Origin: Streptomyces rapamycinicus NRRL 5491
GTDB taxonomy: Bacteria > Actinomycetota > Actinomycetes > Streptomycetales > Streptomycetaceae
Length of the DNA stretch: 64,000 bases
Assembly (NCBI RefSeq): GCF_024298965.1
Contig: NZ_CP085193.1
Span: forward strand, 9,548,001 to 9,612,000
Direction: 5' to 3'
Shown: positions 39,061 to 47,192 of the stretch, piece after piece
How positions within the stretch are numbered: position 1 is the first letter of the stretch
Layout of the letters: each line of letters begins with the position of its first letter
Notes under the pieces: model-generated
What the model was told of the DNA's origin: nothing
The model's database searches: none
Seen by the model: only the letters and a program-made list of their open reading frames with translations
Position numbers and translations under genes: made by a program

Positions 39061-39330
39061 TCAGCCGGGGTTCGGCAGGGCGTGGAGCCGGTCGGCTGCC
39101 CGGGTGATGATGTGGGTCCATGGGCATCGGTCGGGCATGCGGAGTCGGTGGCGGCGGCCGGTGGTGACGAGCCGGGCGGCGGCGGAGAACAGCCGCAGGC
39201 GGAGCTTCTTGGGTTTCCAGCGGCGGGTCTCGCCGGTCAGAGCAAGCATCGGCATCCAGGCGGGGAGGTCGAGTGCGATCTGGACGAGCCGGGTCTCTGC
39301 GCAGGTGAAGACACTTGGGCGAATGTCGAG
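39061..39330 (-). pseudogene. IS1380-family transposase, C-terminal remnant
   Basis: Read on the minus strand, the segment carries a stretch typical of the C-terminus of actinobacterial IS1380 transposases (ETRLVQIALDL, then EPKK-like KPKKLRLRLFSAAARLV, then PWTHIITRAADRLHALPNPG and stop). The catalytic N-terminal and central parts are missing. About 160 bp between its stop and the PKS stub (38901-39060) probably holds the 3' end of the same element; no gene is visible there. Only the family assignment is firm, not the outer boundaries. Confidence 0.65.
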
Positions 39331-39391
39331 GAGAACCGAAGATCCGTGATCAGGCTCCCAACCTGCGTGAATGATTCATCGGCACCCGCAG
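39291..39391 (+). repeat. Direct repeat, copy 1 (about 100 bp)
   Basis: This segment is nearly identical to 41011-41110 in the same orientation, with a shared core such as GAAGACACTTGGGCGAATGT and the same end, GGCACCCGCAG. Here it joins the IS1380 remnant; the other copy joins an integrase-core transposase remnant. It probably belongs to an IS terminus. The two copies bracket the LPMO gene. Confidence 0.8.
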
Positions 39392-39574
39392 TGTCGTGGC
39401 TCTCTGAGCTCCGAATTACGCGGAACGCAGGTAGGCCGCACCCTCGTTTTCCGGTTTCGAGAAGGGTTCTGACCGTCGTGCCACCGAAGTCGCCGAAGCC
39501 TCCCGTGACTCCCGGCTCACGGCAGATTCCCTGATCGCCGCCCACCACCCCTGTAATCAACTCCCTCTGTTTCA

Positions 39575-39602
39575 TTGACATTTCACTCAGAAGTCGTACG
39601 TT
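39575..39602 (+). promoter_or_regulatory. Sigma-70-type promoter of the AA10 LPMO gene
   Basis: TTGACA (39575-39580) is separated by 16 bp from TACGTT (39597-39602). The -10 hexamer overlaps the first base of the CebR-type palindrome, so a bound repressor would block polymerase. About 180 bp upstream (39392-39574) hold no gene. Confidence 0.6.
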
Positions 39603-39615
39603 GGGAGCGCTCCCA
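39602..39615 (+). promoter_or_regulatory. CebR-type operator (cellobiose/cellulose repressor box)
   Basis: TGGGAGCGCTCCCA is a perfect 14-bp palindrome and equals the established consensus of CebR, the LacI-family repressor of cellulose-utilisation genes in Streptomyces, released by cello-oligosaccharides. It lies between the -10 region and the ribosome binding site of the LPMO gene. The cebR gene itself is not in this window. Confidence 0.9.
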
Positions 39616-39648
39616 TGGTGCCTTTCAACTGGAAGGAGTTTCCCCCAC

Positions 39649-40323
39649 ATGCGCAAACAGAGCCCATTAACCGGGCGTTCCCGGTCGGCCTTCCGCCGGC
39701 CTCTCCAGTCGCTCGCCATGCTGTTCGCCGTGGTTGTCGGCGCACTGACCTGGTCGGCCCCCGCCCAGGCTCACGGCTCCGTCGTCGGCCCCGCGTCCCG
39801 CGCGTACCACTGCTGGGAAAGGTGGGGTAACGACCACATGAACCCGGCCATGCAGACCGAAGACCCCATGTGTTGGCAGGCCTTCCAGGCCAACCCCGAC
39901 ACCATGTGGAACTGGATGAGCGCGCTCCGCGACGGCCTCGGTGGCCAGTTCCAGTCGCAGACCCCCAACGGGACGCTCTGCAGCAACAACCTCTCGAGGA
40001 ACGCCAGTCTGAACAAGCCCGGGCAGTGGAAGACGACCACCGTCGGCAACAACTTCTCGGTCCACGTGCACGACCAGGCGTCCCACGGTGCCGACTACTT
40101 CACGGCCTACGTGAGCAAGCAGGGCTTCGACCCCAAGACCCAGACCCTGGGCTGGGGCAACCTCGACTTCATCACGCAGACCGGCCGCTTCGGCCCGGCG
40201 GCGGACTACACGTTCAACGTCAGCACCTCCGGCTACACCGGACACCACATCCTGTTCGTGATCTGGCAGGCCTCGCACCTCGACCAGGCCTACATGTGGT
40301 GCAGCGACGTGAACTTCGGCTGA
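39649..40323 (+). CDS. Secreted AA10 lytic polysaccharide monooxygenase
   Basis: The gene encodes a copper enzyme that oxidatively cleaves crystalline cellulose or chitin outside the cell. The start at 39649 is chosen because GGAAGGAG lies 10 nt upstream; an earlier in-frame start at 39601 would precede the operator. Of 224 residues, the first about 41 form a signal peptide (basic n-region, hydrophobic LAMLFAVVVGALTW core) cleaved after AQA. This leaves His as residue 1, essential for the copper histidine brace. The second brace His is probably in ASHGADYF, and the axial Phe in the terminal SDVNF. There is no carbohydrate-binding module. The family includes chitin- and cellulose-active enzymes; the CebR-type box argues for a role in cellulose use. 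It is flanked by IS debris on both sides. Confidence 0.93.
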   Translation: MRKQSPLTGRSRSAFRRPLQSLAMLFAVVVGALTWSAPAQAHGSVVGPASRAYHCWERWGNDHMNPAMQTEDPMCWQAFQANPDTMWNWMSALRDGLGGQFQSQTPNGTLCSNNLSRNASLNKPGQWKTTTVGNNFSVHVHDQASHGADYFTAYVSKQGFDPKTQTLGWGNLDFITQTGRFGPAADYTFNVSTSGYTGHHILFVIWQASHLDQAYMWCSDVNFG

Positions 40324-40393
40324 GCAGGGGAGCGCCGCACACGGCACCGGTCTCTGCCGGGCGCCGGCAACCCGCCGCCCGGCCGACCGAGCT

Positions 40394-40435
40394 CCGTCGG
40401 GGCAGGGGACCCATTTGGTCACCCTGCCCCGACGG
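40394..40435 (+). terminator. Strong stem-loop downstream of the LPMO gene
   Basis: CCGTCGGGGCAGGG (40394-40407) and CCCTGCCCCGACGG (40422-40435) form a perfect 14-bp stem with a 14-nt loop, 70 bp after the LPMO stop. There is no U-tract, as is common for actinobacterial terminators. Confidence 0.8.
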
Positions 40436-40543
40436 TGCTCCCTTCGCTCCTGGTGTGAACGCGCCCGATCGCACGGCAGTCGCACGGCAGCCGACTCCCC
40501 ACCATCCCCATCGTACGACTCCAGCACTCAACGGCCATTGAGA

Positions 40544-41010
40544 CTCCCAGACCGTGGAGGCGGCGATCTTGATTCCCAGCGCTGTGAGTTCGCCGTGGAT
40601 CCGTCGGTATCCCCATGAGGTGTTCTCCCTGGCCAGGCCCAGGACCAGGGCGCGTATCGATCGGATGGTGCGTGGGCGTCCACGTCGCCTGGGTACGTAG
40701 GACGCGGCATGGCGCCGCTTGAGCAGGTCGCGATGCCAGCGCAACACCGTGTCGGGGCGGACCAGCAGCAGAAGGTGCCGGAGTCTGTCTTTGGGGAGGT
40801 GGTGGAGCAGGCCGGCGAGGATGGCACGGTCGCTGTCGGTGAAGGTCGGCTTGCCAACCTGGCGCTGTAGGACCAGCAGTTGGTGCCGGAGTACGAGGAT
40901 CTCGATGTCCTTGTCTCTGTCGCTCATCGGCAGGAGGCGTAGGAATGCCAGGGCGTTGGTCGCGGCGAGGTAGGCCAGGCGCAGCAGCACGACAGACCAT
41001 GATGCCGCCG
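40544..41010 (-). pseudogene. Integrase-core (rve) IS transposase, N-terminal remnant
   Basis: The minus strand encodes the N-terminal half of a common actinobacterial integrase-core transposase: DPAASWSVVLLRLAYLAATN, EILVLRHQLLVLQRQV, VRPDTVLRWHRDLLKRRHA, GRPRTIRSIRALVLGLAREN, SWGYRRIHGEL. It stops at AASTVWE, just before the catalytic DDE domain. Sequence beyond (40436-40543) is unrelated and holds no gene. It cannot encode an active transposase. Confidence 0.85.
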
Positions 41011-41110
41011 GGTCCCTGCGCAGGTGAAGACACTTGGGCGAATGTCGAGGAGAACCGAAGATCCGTGATCAGGATCCCGACCTGCGTGGATGATTTATCG
41101 GCACCCGCAG
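41011..41110 (+). repeat. Direct repeat, copy 2 (about 100 bp)
   Basis: This is the partner of 39291-39391, differing at only a few positions. It lies immediately 5' (minus strand) of the transposase remnant at 40544-41010, and its outer end, CTGCGGGTGCCGATAAAT on the minus strand, resembles the outer end of the remnant near 59175 (TGTGGGTGCCGGAAAAT). This suggests an IS terminus. Confidence 0.75.
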
Positions 41111-41112
41111 AG

Positions 41113-41500
41113 TGAAGCCGGTCCGTCCAGCAGAAGTGGAATGTCCTATGGCCTCGGCAGCGGTGATGAGCGCCTGGATGAGCCGAAGGGCACGTCCTTG
41201 GACGGGCTTCGTGAGGCCCAGCGGTTGGGTTTCGCTCTGCATGGTCTGTACCACGGTGTGCGGACGCGCGAGCCGCGACGGCACGGAGATGGGTTTGAGG
41301 ACGGCAAGGGGCCAGGCGGGGGGTGTCGACGAGCTTGATCTCGTACCCGCTACGGCACCAACTCCCGTATAGCTCCTTCGTCTCCGGGACCCTTCCGGAC
41401 CTACGTGCCGCGGCGACGCGGGACGGCCACTTCTCCAAGTCCGGACCGCTGCCGCTCTTGACGATCCGGTCGCCGGCGCCCGCAAGCTCCTGCCTCGGTT
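41113..41500 (-). pseudogene. Broken gene for an uncharacterised actinobacterial protein
   Basis: Two minus-strand frames together give a plausible protein. One carries SGPDLEKWPSRVAAARRSG and ELYGSWCRSGYEIKLVDTP (about 41500-41325). The other continues with LKPISVPSRLARPHTVVQ and GRALRLIQALITAAEAIGHS (about 41300-41115). The pair resembles a widespread Streptomyces hypothetical-protein family that I cannot name with certainty. One frameshift near 41310 separates the halves, and the 3' part is cut at the IS-like repeat at 41110. Confidence 0.4.
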
Positions 41501-41519
41501 CTCTTGCTTCCCGGCCCAG

Positions 41520-41881
41520 TTGACGGACGACTCCAGCGTGCGCTCCTTCACCCAGAAGCATGGGGTGCTACAGAACGAACGGGCACTGCTCAACCAGGTG
41601 GAAGCCCTGCTCACTGTGCGCGATCCACGGGAGTTCCTCAACGGTGGGCAAGAGGTGACTGTGGACGTGCCCGCGGTTGTCGACGGGACGGACTGGCACA
41701 TGGAAGTGGCGGTCATGACGGCAGGCTGCTGCTGCCAGCCAGCGCCGTGGATGTGGAAATGGGTAGCACCGGCCGCAAAATTCTGCGCAATCACGGGCAC
41801 GGCCGCTACGGCACTCACCTCATGCTGCCCGGCCCGGGAACCTGGCGGTTGACGGTGGGGGATCCGGTGAATGCCGGGTAG
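41520..41881 (+). pseudogene. Possible frameshifted gene fragment of unknown function
   Basis: Frame one reads MTDDSSVRSFTQKHGVLQNE and EFLNGGQEVTVDVPAVVDG up to about 41715. The next frame then continues with VEMGSTGRKILRNHGHGRYG and HLMLPGPGTWRLTV to a stop at 41881. The codon pattern and amino acid mix look coding, and the second half resembles small beta-sandwich proteins. I recognise no family. The rest of the 41500-41990 stretch shows nothing else. Confidence 0.3.
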
Positions 41882-41990
41882 GTGCATGAGGTGAGCAGCG
41901 TTGTTCTGGTGGCGCAGCCGTGACACCTGCTAGGCCGCAGGCGCCGAGCTCAGGCAGCCGGTCGGCGTGGCGCGGTCCATGTCTTGCCTA

Positions 41991-42845
41991 AGAGGTCATC
42001 TCATTTGGACCGTTCGATAGCCTGCTGACGTGGGAATCGTTGAGCGGCTGGTGCCGGATGAGCTGTGGGAGTTGTTCCAACGCGTGCTCCCGGAAGCGCC
42101 GACCCGGCCTCAAGGAGGTGGCCGACGCCGACATGGCGACCGGGAGGTGCTGGCTGCGATCGTGTTCGTGGCAACGTCGGGCTGCACGTGGCAGCAACTG
42201 CCCTCCGCCTCGTTCGGGCCGTCGGGAGCCACGGCCCACCGTCGCTTCGCCGAGTGGTCGAAGGCCCGGGTGTGGGCGAAGCTCCATCGCCTGGTCCTCG
42301 ATGAACTCGGCTCCCGCGGCGAACTGGACTGGTCCCGCTGTGCGATCGACTCGGTGAACATGCGGGCCCTGAAAAGGGGGACCTGACAGGCCCGAATCCT
42401 GTTGACCGGGGCAAGTACGGCTCGAAGATCCACTTGATCACAGAGCGGACCGGACTGCCCCTGTCTGTCGGGATCTCCGGCGCGAACCTGCACGACAGCC
42501 AGGCCCTCGAACCGCTCGTACGCGGCATCCCGCCCATCCGCTCCCGCCGCGGACCCCGCCGACGACGGCCTGCCAAGCTCCACGGCGACAAGGGCTACGA
42601 CTACGACCACCTGCGCCGATGGTTACGCCAGCGCGGTGTCCGGCACCGCATCGCACGCAAGGGCATCGAGTCCTCCAAGCGCCTGGGACGGCACCGTTGG
42701 ACCATCGAACGGACCATGGCCTGGCTCGCCGGATCCCGCCGCCTGCACCGCCGCTACGAACGCAAGGCCGCCCACTTCCTGGCCTTCACCAGCATCGCCT
42801 GTACCCTCATCTGCTACCGCAGACTCGCCAAATGAGATGACCTCT
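41991..42845 (+). mobile_element. Complete IS5-family insertion sequence (855 bp)
   Basis: The ends TAAGAGGTCATCTCATTTGG (41989-42008) and CCAAATGAGATGACCTCTTA (42828-42847) are perfect 20-bp inverted repeats including a TA at each edge. TA target duplications are usual for the IS427 group of IS5, so the element proper is taken as 41991-42845. It carries one transposase made through a frameshift. Its right end was later used as target by the IS701-type element. Confidence 0.9.
42030..42835 (+). CDS. IS5-family transposase, two frames joined by -1 frameshift
   Basis: OrfA (42030-42386, 118 residues) carries the N-terminal DUF4096-like domain (DELWELFQRVLPEAPTRPQG, TSGCTWQQLP) and the first catalytic Asp in DWSRCAIDS. 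OrfB (frame of 42434-42835) carries GANLHDSQ and the DDE Glu in WTIERTMAWL. The frames overlap at AAAAGGGGG (about 42372-42380). A -1 slip there turns ALKRGT-stop into KKGDLTGPNPVDRGK, the uninterrupted family sequence. The arrangement is typical of programmed frameshifting in this group, so the element may be active. Confidence 0.88.
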
Positions 42846-42848
42846 TAG

Positions 42849-44284
42849 TACTCCAGTGCGGTTTCGTGATCTACCCAGTGGGTTCGCTGGTGGTCCGTCG
42901 TCGGTAGTGGCTGCGCCGGGCTGTGGCCTGGTGGCGTCTGCGCCGGATTGACCAGTGCAGGAGCCTGGCCGCTGTCACCCCCGGTGGGGTGAAGACGGCG
43001 GCGAGCAGGTGGCGGATTTCCGGGACGGTCAGCGTGATCGGATCGCGGCTGTGGGCAAGGTGGTGCGTGCTGGCGGTCCGATCGGGGGCAGCGTCGGCGG
43101 CGAGGGCGGTCAGGAAGGCCAGGGCGAGCATGGCGAGCGTGATGTGCCGGTGCCATGAGGTCCAGTGCCTGACCTGGTAGTGGTCGAGTCCGACCTGGCC
43201 CTTGGCGGCCTGGAAGCACTCCTCGACGCTCCAACGGACGCCGGCGACGCGGACCAGTTCGGCCAGGGGCACTTCGGTGGGTGACCAGCACAGGTAGAAG
43301 GCGAGTTCGCCGGTGATGTGGTTGCGGCGGATGAGCAGGTGGTGGTGGCCGTCGGTGCCGAGGTGTATCCAGGCCCAGTCGTAGTGGCGCGGGCCCTTGG
43401 CACCGTTGCCTGCTCTGTGCCGCTGCCAGGCGGTGGCGGGCAGGCGGCTGGCGACGGTGTCCGCGCGGATGGTGGTGCGGCCGTGGTTGATCCGCACCCG
43501 CGTTGAGCAGGCGACGGCCATCACGTAGCCGGTCCCACGTGCCTCCAGGGCGGCACGAAGCTGCGGGTCCTGTCCGTAGACTTCGTCGCCGGTCACCCAC
43601 GATGCCTGCACCCCGGCGTCCAGCGCGGCGGCGATCATCTCCCAGGCCAGGCGGGGTTTGGTCTGAAACCGCACCTCCTCGGGTATCCCCGCCGCGTGGC
43701 GGCGCTCGGCGTCAGCGCACCAGGAGTGCTCGGGCAGGTAGAGCCTGCGGTCGATCAGCGTCCGCCCCGGCTGGTGGCATAGGCGAGGAAGACCCCGACC
43801 TGGGAGTTCTCGATGCGGCCCGCGGTGCCGGTGTACTGGCGCTGGACGCCCGCCGAAGCCCGGCCCTTCTTCACGAAGCCGGTCTCGTCCACGATGAGCA
43901 CACCGCCGTCGGCGCCGAGGTGTTCGACGGCGTAAGCACGGATGTCCTCGCGGACAGCGTCGGCGTCCCAGCGGGCGTAGCGCAGCAGGCGCTGCATCGG
44001 CCCGGGCCGGGCCAGGCCGGCCTGTTCGGCCAGCTGCCAGCAGTTCTTCCGCTCGGCACGCGACAGCAGCCCGAGCAGATAGGAGCGGGCACTCGCCCGG
44101 GGTTCAACCCGGCCGAAATGTCCCGCGATCCGGGCCATGGCCTGGTCGAACATCGCCCGCCAGCGGGCGGGGTCTACGCTACGGCCAGCGGCCACCGCAC
44201 GATCTTCGTTTGTCCACACACCAACCGATGATCACGCGGTGGCCGTACCCGTTCCCGGCCGGGTACGGCCACAAGACTGGAGTA
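42849..44284 (-). mobile_element. IS701-type insertion sequence (1436 bp), TTAG duplicated
   Basis: The element begins TACTCCAGT (42849) and ends ACTGGAGTA (44284), a 9-bp inverted repeat. TTAG flanks it on both sides (42845-42848 and 44285-44288), a 4-bp duplication of the (C/T)TAG type used by IS701 elements. It is inserted between the IS5-type element and the stop codon of the Old Yellow Enzyme gene. Confidence 0.9.
42871..44219 (-). pseudogene. IS701-family transposase with a single frameshift
   Basis: The N-terminal frame (44219 to about 43755) contains MFDQAMARIAGHFGRVEPRA and the catalytic VLIVDETGFVKKG motif of IS701 transposases. The C-terminal frame (about 43755-42871) continues with DRRLYLPEHSW, VTGDEVYGQDPQLR and VRWSVEECFQAAKGQVGLDH. 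The frames meet at YATSRG / TLIDRRLYLP near 43765, where one base is gained or lost. Apart from that the protein is full length, so this is a recently inactivated copy or a sequencing error. Confidence 0.85.
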
Positions 44285-45397
44285 TTAGGAGCCGGCCACC
44301 GCGGGGTAGTCCGTGTATCCCTCCGCGCCACCCGCGAAGTACGTGTCGCGGCTGCCCGCGGCGAGAGGGTGGCCGTGGGTGAATCGATCGACGAGGTCTG
44401 GATTGGCGATGAAGGGAGCGCCGAAGGAAACCGCGTCGGCCAGCTGCCGCTCGAGGAGCTCGTTGCCGCTCGCTTGCGTGAAGCCGAGGTTGGCGATGAC
44501 GGCGCCGTGGTAGTGGGCGCGGTAGTGGGTGAATGCGGTGAAGGTGTCGTCAGTTCCCGTGTCGGGTTCCGGCCCCACGAGGTGGAGATAGGCCAGGTCG
44601 GTGTCGCTGAGGCGCTTGAGGAGCAGGTCGTACTCGGCCAGCGTCTCGGAATCTGCGGTGAAGGCAGGCCCGTGATTCCAGTAGGGCGAGAGTTTGACGC
44701 CGATGCGGTCGCTGCCCCACACGCTGCCGACGGCATCCACGACGTCGAACAGGAACTGGGCCCGCTTCTCACTGCTGCCGCCGTAGGCGTCGGTGCGCTG
44801 GTTCAGGCGGGGGTTGAGGAACTGGGCCACGAGGTGGGATGCCTGCGCGTGGATCTCCAGGCCGTCGAATCCGGCGCGCAGAGCGTTGGCGGCTGCCTGC
44901 CGGTAGGTGTCGATCGTGGTGGCGATATCCGCCGCGGTCAAGGCGCGGGGCGTGAGGGAGTCCTTCGGGCCGTCGGGGGTGTAGGACATCTCGTGGGGAT
45001 TGATCGCCGAAGGGCCGGCGGGGAGCCTGCCGCCGTGGTGATCCGGGTGGGAGGCGGCGCCGGCGTGACCGAGTTGCGAGACGATCCTGCCTCCCGCGGA
45101 GTGCACGGCTTCGGTGACCTTGGTCCAGCCGACGGTCTGGGCGTCGGTGTAGATGCCGGGGACGTTGATGAAGCCGATCGCGTCCGTGCTGACCCAGGTC
45201 CCTTCGCTGATGATCAGGCCGGCGCCGGCGCGCTGCGTGTAGTGGGTGGCGTGCAGGGCGGTGGGGGCCAGTTCCTCGTTGCTGGCCCGGGAGCGCGTCA
45301 TGGGAGCCATGACGACGCGGTTGGGCAGCTTGAGCGCGCCCAGCTGAACGGGCTGCAGGAGGGGCTGGGCGCTGGGTACTGAGGTCTGGTGGGGCAT
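44285..45397 (-). CDS. Old Yellow Enzyme family ene-reductase (FMN)
   Basis: The 370-residue product has the OYE layout: LPNRVVMAPMTRSRA near the N-terminus, RAGAGLIISEGT, GGRIVSQLGHAG, and GFDGLEIHAQASHLVAQFLN plus RTDAYGGSSEKRAQFLFDVV. Such flavoproteins reduce activated C=C bonds with NAD(P)H. At the substrate-binding site the usual HxxN/H followed by Tyr is HAQASH here: the first His is kept, the second ligand is Ala and the Tyr position is His, so activity may differ. It is last in a minus-strand cassette after the F420/NADP reductase-like gene (66-bp gap). Its TAA stop lies in the duplicated TTAG of the IS701 insertion. Confidence 0.92.
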   Translation of the reverse strand: MPHQTSVPSAQPLLQPVQLGALKLPNRVVMAPMTRSRASNEELAPTALHATHYTQRAGAGLIISEGTWVSTDAIGFINVPGIYTDAQTVGWTKVTEAVHSAGGRIVSQLGHAGAASHPDHHGGRLPAGPSAINPHEMSYTPDGPKDSLTPRALTAADIATTIDTYRQAAANALRAGFDGLEIHAQASHLVAQFLNPRLNQRTDAYGGSSEKRAQFLFDVVDAVGSVWGSDRIGVKLSPYWNHGPAFTADSETLAEYDLLLKRLSDTDLAYLHLVGPEPDTGTDDTFTAFTHYRAHYHGAVIANLGFTQASGNELLERQLADAVSFGAPFIANPDLVDRFTHGHPLAAGSRDTYFAGGAEGYTDYPAVAGS

Positions 45398-45463
45398 GAA
45401 GGATCTCTTTCGTGGCGGAAGGCGCTCCTCGTGGACTTGAGGAGCACGAGCGGGTCGGTGGGA

Positions 45464-46066
45464 TCAGTCCTGCTTGAGGGCGTGGAGGGCGGACAGGGGG
45501 CCGCCGAGCTGGATGAGGCGTCCTCCCTCGCGCAGCGTTCCGAGGTCGACGGGAGCGAAGCCGAACTCGGAGGTCAGGTCTCTCACGGTGTTCTTGGCAT
45601 CGGCGTCGTCGCCGGCGAGGAACAGCACCTGCCGCCCTGCCTCGTGGCGGGGATCGGGTGCGATGAACTGCGCGTAGAGGGAGTTGAACGCCTTGACCAC
45701 GCGCGCGCCGGGAAGCAGGGAGGACACGTATTCGCTCCCGGTGAGGTCGCCCAGATCGGCGATCTCCGGGGTCGGGGAAAGGGAGGCGAACTGGTTGGTG
45801 GTGTCGATGACGACGGTCTTGTCCAGGCGGGGGAGCCCGGCGACGGTGTCAGGAATCCGCGGCCAGGGGACCGCGAGCACGACGAGGTCCGCGGTGGCGG
45901 CCTCCGCAGGGGTCGCGGCTGCCGCGAGCGCGCCGAGGTCCTTGACCAGCGGGGCCAGGGAGGCAGGTCCTCGGCTGTTGCTGAGCATGACCTCGTGGCC
46001 GTGACGGATCGCGTGCTGGGCGATGGCCTGGGCTATCGCTCCGGCTCCGAGCATTCCGATCCTCAT
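45464..46066 (-). CDS. NADPH-dependent F420 reductase-like / NAD(P)-binding oxidoreductase
   Basis: The 200-residue product opens with a Rossmann motif, MRIGMLGAGAIAQAIA, followed by SNSRGP, the basic-residue loop typical of NADP binding. LVVLAVPW, VVIDTTNQF and VVKAFNSLYA are conserved in the F420_oxidored family, which moves hydride between NADP and a flavin-like cofactor. Members near Old Yellow Enzymes and quinone reductases in Streptomyces are often annotated only as NAD(P)-binding proteins, so the true cofactor partner is uncertain. Its ATG overlaps the stop of the upstream oxidoreductase gene by 4 bp (ATGA), showing translational coupling. Confidence 0.85.
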   Translation of the reverse strand: MRIGMLGAGAIAQAIAQHAIRHGHEVMLSNSRGPASLAPLVKDLGALAAAATPAEAATADLVVLAVPWPRIPDTVAGLPRLDKTVVIDTTNQFASLSPTPEIADLGDLTGSEYVSSLLPGARVVKAFNSLYAQFIAPDPRHEAGRQVLFLAGDDADAKNTVRDLTSEFGFAPVDLGTLREGGRLIQLGGPLSALHALKQD

Positions 46067-47095
46067 CGGGCGGCCCCGTGTCCGGAGTCGGCCGTCCGCG
46101 GTGTGGTGAGCAGGACGGTTCCGCTCTTGGCCGGGCGGCGGGCGTGCTCGATGGCCGGCTTGAAGTCGGCGAGGTCGTAGCTGGCCGCGACTTCGAGCAG
46201 GTCCGGCGTGTTCTGCGCCAGATCCTGGGCGAAGGCGACATCCTGGGCCCGCTCCCCGGGGGTGCGGCTCATCCAGCGCAGTATCGACATCCCCCGCACC
46301 GTCAGCGCCCGCGCCATGAGAGGCAGCGCCTCCAACGATGTCGTGCCGGAACCCGGATGCCCGTAGGAGATCAGGGTGCCGCCGTCGGCGAGCAGTTCGG
46401 CAAGGTCCTGGGTCATGGCACCACCGACACAGTCGAGGACCACCTGGACATCCCGCTCACCGGCATGCAGGCGGACTTGTTCCCGCCAGTCGTCGTCGCA
46501 CGTCGCGATCACGGGCTGGGAGGGGTACAACGTCCGCACCTTCTCGGCACCGGAGGTGCTGCGCACGAGGTTGATCAACTGCAGGTCGTGCCGGACCGCA
46601 GCCGCGCTGACCAGCCTGCCGACGGACGAGCCGGCGGCGGTCTGAAGCACCGGACCCGCCTGCCCGCGCAGGGCCTCCTCCACCCCGCGGTACAGCATGC
46701 ACAGCGTCAGCGGGTTGACCAGCATCAGGGCCGCGGTCTCGTCGCTGACTCCGTCCGGCACCGGCACTGCCAGATCGGCCGGGACCACGACGAAGTCGCT
46801 CCACGTTCCCGGCGCCGGGAAAACCGCCACCCGCTGCCCCCAGGCGCGGCGCGCGGACGTTTGCTCCGACGCCCTCGACGACGCCCATCCCCTCCTCTCC
46901 GGGAGTCCGGGCCCCCGACTGCTGTTCCGGCTGCCCCGGCAGACCCTCCACACCGATCAGGTTCCCCGGATGGACGGGCCGGACCAGCATCCGAACCAGA
47001 ACCTCTCCGCTGCCGGGAGCCGGCCGGCGGGCCTCTTCCCTAAGCGTCAGTACCTGTGCGGCATCCCCTTGCCGCGTGTACTCCACGGTGCGCAT
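46063..47095 (-). pseudogene. Quinone oxidoreductase/enoyl reductase-like MDR gene with a frameshift
   Basis: From ATG at 47095 (GGGAGG just upstream) the frame reads MRTVEYTRQGDAAQVLTLRE, VRPVHPGNLIGVEG and EEGMGVVEGVGANV, the N-terminal domain of a medium-chain dehydrogenase/reductase. Near 46860 the coding passes to the next frame: WGQRVAVFPAPGTWSDFVVV, PVLQTAAGSSVGRLV (cofactor-binding turn), VVLDCVGGAMTQDLAELLAD, to TGA at 46063. Joined, it would be a full-length zinc-independent MDR, probably NADPH-dependent. A single base change in length within the run around 46850-46870 explains the break: a real null mutation or a sequencing error. It is the first gene of the cassette, divergent from the TetR gene. 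Confidence 0.82.
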
Positions 47096-47115
47096 AGGCG
47101 CCTCCCCTCGCTCTT

Positions 47116-47144
47116 TGATGATATCCATCCTTAAAAGAATGATG
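47116..47144. promoter_or_regulatory. Candidate TetR operator in the divergent promoter region
   Basis: Within the 97-bp divergent gap lies an AT-rich patch with imperfect dyad symmetry (CATCCTT, AAAA, GAATGATG at 47126-47144, preceded by GATGATATCCATC at 47117-47129). It is the only such patch between the two genes. The sites are proposed from symmetry and position only. Confidence 0.35.
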
Positions 47145-47192
47145 AGGGGTAACATTGAAAACGTCAAGCACTGCCGACACAGGAGGGCGGCC

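Noticed and set aside
39601..39648. An earlier in-frame start for the LPMO
   Set aside because: It would place the CebR-type box and part of the promoter inside the gene; the ATG at 39649 has a strong RBS and yields a clean signal peptide.
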